Shown here: positions 6,008 through 6,306 of the stretch, piece by piece
Layout of the letters: each line of letters begins with the position of its first letter
Position numbering within the stretch: position 1 is the first letter of the stretch
The notes under the pieces: model-generated
Told to the model about the DNA's origin: nothing
The model's input: only the letters and a program-made list of their open reading frames with translations
The model's database searches: none
Source: Actinomycetota bacterium
GTDB lineage: Bacteria > Actinomycetota > Humimicrobiia > Humimicrobiales > Humimicrobiaceae
Reading direction: 5' to 3'
Assembly: GCA_028695395.1 (NCBI GenBank)
Contig: JAQVJB010000095.1
Span: forward strand, 1 to 6,306
DNA length: 6,306 bases
Position numbers and translations under genes: made by a program

Positions 6008-6306
6008 TTAAGTATTTGGAAGCATATTGTCTCTTATGCTATCAATATCAACAAGGATTTTGCCGAGTATGCCGTTTACGAATTTAGGTGTATCTTCTTT
6101 TTGTCCTAAAAGTTTTGCTATTTCTATAGCTTCATCTACTGAAACTTTCAATGGAATATCATTTTCAAAAAACATTTCATAAATTGCCATTCTTATTATA
6201 TTTCTATCTATTATTGATATTCTCTCAATTGTCCAGTTTTCAACCACTTTTTTTATTATATCATCAATGAGTTCCTTGTTTTTTTCTACACCAAGTACTA
6301 ATTTTA
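6008..6306 (-). CDS. nusB: Transcription antitermination factor NusB, C-terminal part (cut by window edge)
   Basis: NusB pairs with NusE (ribosomal protein S10) on boxA RNA and keeps RNA polymerase processive through rRNA operons. The reading frame is open to the right edge: 98 residues are present and roughly the first 30-40 of a typical 130-140 residue protein are missing. The visible part starts KLVLGVEKNKELID and runs into IIKKVVENWTIERISIIDRN (the conserved W-x-x-x-R-I-x-x-[IL]-D-R motif). Then come IIRMAIYEMFF, PLKVSVDEAIEIAKLLGQKE and TPKFVNGILGKI, the all-helical NusB core with its conserved N-E/D-A-[IV]-E-[IL]-A-K and [KR]-F-[VI]-N-G-[IV]-L signatures. A GTG at 6245-6247 is internal, not the start, because the homology continues upstream in frame. 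The stop (TAA, 6008-6010) is 19 bases before the UROD-fold gene, so co-transcription is likely. Confidence 0.95.
   Translation of the reverse strand, partial: KLVLGVEKNKELIDDIIKKVVENWTIERISIIDRNIIRMAIYEMFFENDIPLKVSVDEAIEIAKLLGQKEDTPKFVNGILGKILVDIDSIRDNMLPNT

Overview
All recognisable genes lie on the minus strand of an AT-rich bacterial segment. Read in the direction of transcription (right to left) they are: nusB (3' part, cut by the window's right edge), a uroporphyrinogen-decarboxylase-fold (UROD/MtaA/CmuA superfamily) protein, a lipoprotein-type L,D-transpeptidase, tlyA, nadK, recN, and the first 39 codons of pyrG (cut by the left edge). Gaps are 2 to 55 bases, so the strip is compact, probably operon-like, and no stretch of 300 bases lacks a gene.

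Host: the order tlyA-nadK-recN is widespread. In many Firmicutes argR lies between nadK and recN; here nadK abuts recN and pyrG follows recN directly. That is closer to the actinobacterial arrangement (in Mycobacterium tuberculosis tlyA, ppnK, recN, two further genes, then pyrG). The low GC content argues against a classical high-GC actinomycete. An uncultivated low-GC lineage, perhaps an anaerobe because UROD-like methyltransferase relatives are common there, is a reasonable guess but is not proven by this window.

Layout: 6008-6306 nusB (rRNA antitermination); 4711-5988 UROD-fold protein with a strong Shine-Dalgarno; 3700-4659 secreted, probably membrane-anchored L,D-transpeptidase with an Asn/Asp/Lys-rich tether and an Ig/FN3-like domain; 2817-3659 tlyA (rRNA 2'-O-methyltransferase, TTG start); 1929-2798 nadK; 122-1873 recN; 1-119 pyrG N-terminus, TTG start, coupled to the end of recN.

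The genes are a mixed housekeeping cluster (ribosome biogenesis, cofactor supply, DNA repair, nucleotide synthesis) rather than one pathway. The unusual part is the nusB-tlyA interval, which holds the UROD-fold protein and the L,D-transpeptidase where many bacteria keep xseA/xseB/ispA/dxs. The UROD-fold protein lacks both the hemE substrate motif and the His-x-Cys zinc motif of the methyltransferases, so its reaction is unknown. I see no mobile element, CRISPR array, RNA gene or defence system, and no convincing evidence of a new multi-gene system.
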